A stretch of 64,000 nt of DNA, taken from contig NZ_JAJONA010000001.1 of the NCBI RefSeq assembly GCF_024699985.1, forward strand, positions 2,858,501 to 2,922,500. The letters run 5' to 3'. Origin of the DNA: Phenylobacterium sp. J367 (GTDB taxonomy: Bacteria > Pseudomonadota > Alphaproteobacteria > Caulobacterales > Caulobacteraceae). This document shows, one piece after another, positions 62,482 through 64,000 of the stretch. The notes beneath the pieces are model-generated. The model was not told the DNA's origin. It did not search any database and saw only the letters and a program-made list of their open reading frames with translations. Positions within the stretch are counted from its first letter, which is position 1, and every line of letters begins with the position of its first letter. A program made the position numbers and the translations under genes.

Positions 62482-64000
62482 ATGGAAGACTTCGATGTGA
62501 CGGTCGATGTGGTCGTCGTCGGCGCCGGCGCCGGGGGAATGGTGTCCGCCTGGACGGCCGCGCAGCTCGGCCTCGAGGCCGTGATCATCGAGAAGGCGGG
62601 GGTCTACGGGGGCAACAGTGCGCTGTCGGGCGGCGGCGCCTGGCTTCCGAACGCGCCCTTCTTCCAGCGCCTCGGGGAAGGGGACGATCCCGAACACCTC
62701 TTCCGCTACCTGCAGACGATCGCGCCGAACGTGAAGCCGGAGCGGCATCGCCGTTACATCGCCGAGGCGCCGAGGCTGGCGGCCGCCATGGAGACGACGC
62801 CCTATTACCAGGGCGGCAAGGGCTTCCTGTGGATCAAGGGCTACGCCGACTACCATCCGAAGCTCGGCGGGAATCCCAAGGGCCGGGGGCTCTGGCCACA
62901 GCCGATCGACGAGCGCGTGCTCGGCGAGGACATGACGACCCGCCGCGGCCACGGCCGCGCCGGCCGCCTGGCAGGCACGCCGCCCGGCATGTGGATGACC
63001 AGCGCCGACCTGCACGACCTGATGACGCTCAGGTGGGGGACCTTGCGGGGGCCGTTGATGCTCCTGCGGCTCGGCTGGCGGAGCTTGGTGGCCAATCTGC
63101 TCGGCTGGAAGATGATCACCAGCGGGGCGGCGCTGATCACGCGCCTGCGACTGATGCTCCGCGACGAGGGCGTTCCCGTGTGGCTGAACACGCCGATGCG
63201 GCGGCTGATCCAGGACGACGCCGGCAATGTGGTGGGCGTGCAGGCCGAGCGCGGCGGGAGGACCTACCGAATCAGGGCGCGGCACGGGGTCGTCATGGCT
63301 GCGGGCGGCTTCGAAGGCAGCAAGGAGAAGCGCGCCCTCTATCAGCCGGATGCGATCCACGCCGGCACCCAGGGCAGCCCGGACAACACCGGCGACTGGA
63401 TCGCCCCTGCCACGGAGGTCGGCGCGGCGCTCGACCTGATGGACGACGCCTGGTGGATGCCGGCCCTGAGCTTCCTTCCGGGCCAGGCCCTCGGGATGGT
63501 CCCGGAGCGGCAGTATCCGCACCAGTTCATCGTCAACGGCGACGGCAAGCGCTATGTCAACGAGTCGTGCCCCTATACGGACTTCGGTCACCGGATGATC
63601 GAGGGGCACCGCACTGGCGTGCGCCACTTCCCGTCACATATGATCCTCGATCAGTTCGCCTGGGATCACTACTTCTTCCGCGGCCTGCCCGGCCGGCCCA
63701 TGCCGAAGGAGTGGCTGACGTCCGGGATGGTCAAGAAGGCCAACAGCATCGGCGAGCTGGCGCGCCTGATCGGCGTGCCCCCCGGAGAACCTCGAGGCCA
63801 CCACGGAGCGGTTCAACCGGTTCGCCCGCGAGGGAGTGGACGAGGACTTCCACCGCGGCGAGGACGCCTACAACAACTTCTACGGCAACCCGAAGTACAG
63901 GAACCCGAACCTGGGCGAGGTGAAGCGCGCGCCGTTCTACGCCTTCACCGTGGTGCTCAGCGATCTCGGCACCAAGGGCGGCATGCTCACGGACGAGAAC
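62482..64000 (+). CDS. KstD-like FAD-dependent dehydrogenase, truncated by window edge, frameshifted
   Basis: From ATG 62482: [20 protein letters not shown] is the FAD Rossmann motif, then [40 protein letters not shown] and [20 protein letters not shown]. This is the fumarate-reductase/3-ketosteroid delta-1-dehydrogenase family. The frame breaks at a six-C run (63778-63783) and continues as [20 protein letters not shown] and [20 protein letters not shown] to the window end. It would introduce a double bond next to a ketone or carboxyl. The C-terminus is not in the window. Confidence 0.88.
   Translation, partial: MEDFDVTVDVVVVGAGAGGMVSAWTAAQLGLEAVIIEKAGVYGGNSALSGGGAWLPNAPFFQRLGEGDDPEHLFRYLQTIAPNVKPERHRRYIAEAPRLAAAMETTPYYQGGKGFLWIKGYADYHPKLGGNPKGRGLWPQPIDERVLGEDMTTRRGHGRAGRLAGTPPGMWMTSADLHDLMTLRWGTLRGPLMLLRLGWRSLVANLLGWKMITSGAALITRLRLMLRDEGVPVWLNTPMRRLIQDDAGNVVGVQAERGGRTYRIRARHGVVMAAGGFEGSKEKRALYQPDAIHAGTQGSPDNTGDWIAPATEVGAALDLMDDAWWMPALSFLPGQALGMVPERQYPHQFIVNGDGKRYVNESCPYTDFGHRMIEGHRTGVRHFPSHMILDQFAWDHYFFRGLPGRPMPKEWLTSGMVKKANSIGELARLIGVPPGEPRGHHGAVQPVRPRGSGRGLPPRRGRLQQLLRQPEVQEPEPGRGEARAVLRLHRGAQRSRHQGRHAHGRE

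Noticed and set aside
62113..63627. A 504-codon frame antisense to the flavoprotein dehydrogenase
   Set aside because: It overlaps a clear FAD-binding enzyme and part of a promoter gap, with no domain of its own.

Overview
The window is GC-rich alphaproteobacterial DNA. The exopolysaccharide gene set, the style of the TonB and catabolic genes, and the mobile-element genes point to Caulobacterales (Phenylobacterium/Caulobacter-like). That placement is an inference from gene content, not from a marker gene.

Region 1 (1-23.6 kb) is a surface-polysaccharide locus. It holds four glycosyltransferases, a Wzx-type flippase, two O-antigen-ligase/polymerase-like membrane proteins, GDP-fucose synthesis (gmd, fcl), mannose-1-P guanylyltransferase/mannose-6-P isomerase, an AGE-family epimerase, a UDP-sugar dehydrogenase, a monotopic phosphoglycosyltransferase that would start the repeat unit on lipid, a Wzc-type tyrosine autokinase, a Wza/GumB-type export lipoprotein-like protein, an outer-membrane barrel and a transglutaminase-like protease. 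The first 5.3 kb is visibly lower in GC and looks like an exchangeable glycosyltransferase cassette.

Region 2 (23.6-29.6 kb, with a tail at 40.7 kb) is a fragment of an integrated mobilizable element: an ECF sigma factor, two small XRE regulators with matching palindromic operators, a divergent DUF736 pair with similar leaders, small zinc-ribbon proteins, an SRAP peptidase, a predicted oriT, and MobC-like and MOBP relaxase genes. The relaxase is interrupted by an IS1111-type element. A second, nearly identical IS copy lies 9.8 kb downstream in the same orientation, and the lost relaxase tail can be read directly beyond it. Between the IS copies is cargo: LysR, a chimeric aldo/keto reductase, a CMD protein, a cupin, a periplasmic PaoABC-type aldehyde oxidoreductase and a secreted alpha/beta hydrolase.

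Region 3 (42-64 kb) is a catabolic cluster. It has a TonB receptor and an MFS carrier for uptake, an acyl-CoA ligase, an enoyl-CoA hydratase, an SDR, two PhyH-type dioxygenases, a KstD-like flavoprotein dehydrogenase, a [2Fe-2S] ferredoxin and a distant ferredoxin reductase, paralogous beta-hydroxyacid-dehydrogenase-like proteins, CMD, cupin, VOC and SnoaL-fold proteins, and a TetR regulator. Short palindromic motifs recur in the gaps upstream of most units and suggest one regulon. The substrate cannot be read from the sequence; a lipophilic, steroid- or terpenoid-like carboxylate is a guess.

A major caution is that more than 20 genes carry single-base frameshifts, mostly in runs of G or C. 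The two IS copies differ, where compared, only in run lengths. Most broken genes are therefore probably intact in the organism and miscalled in this assembly; they are given here as single genes spanning the shift.
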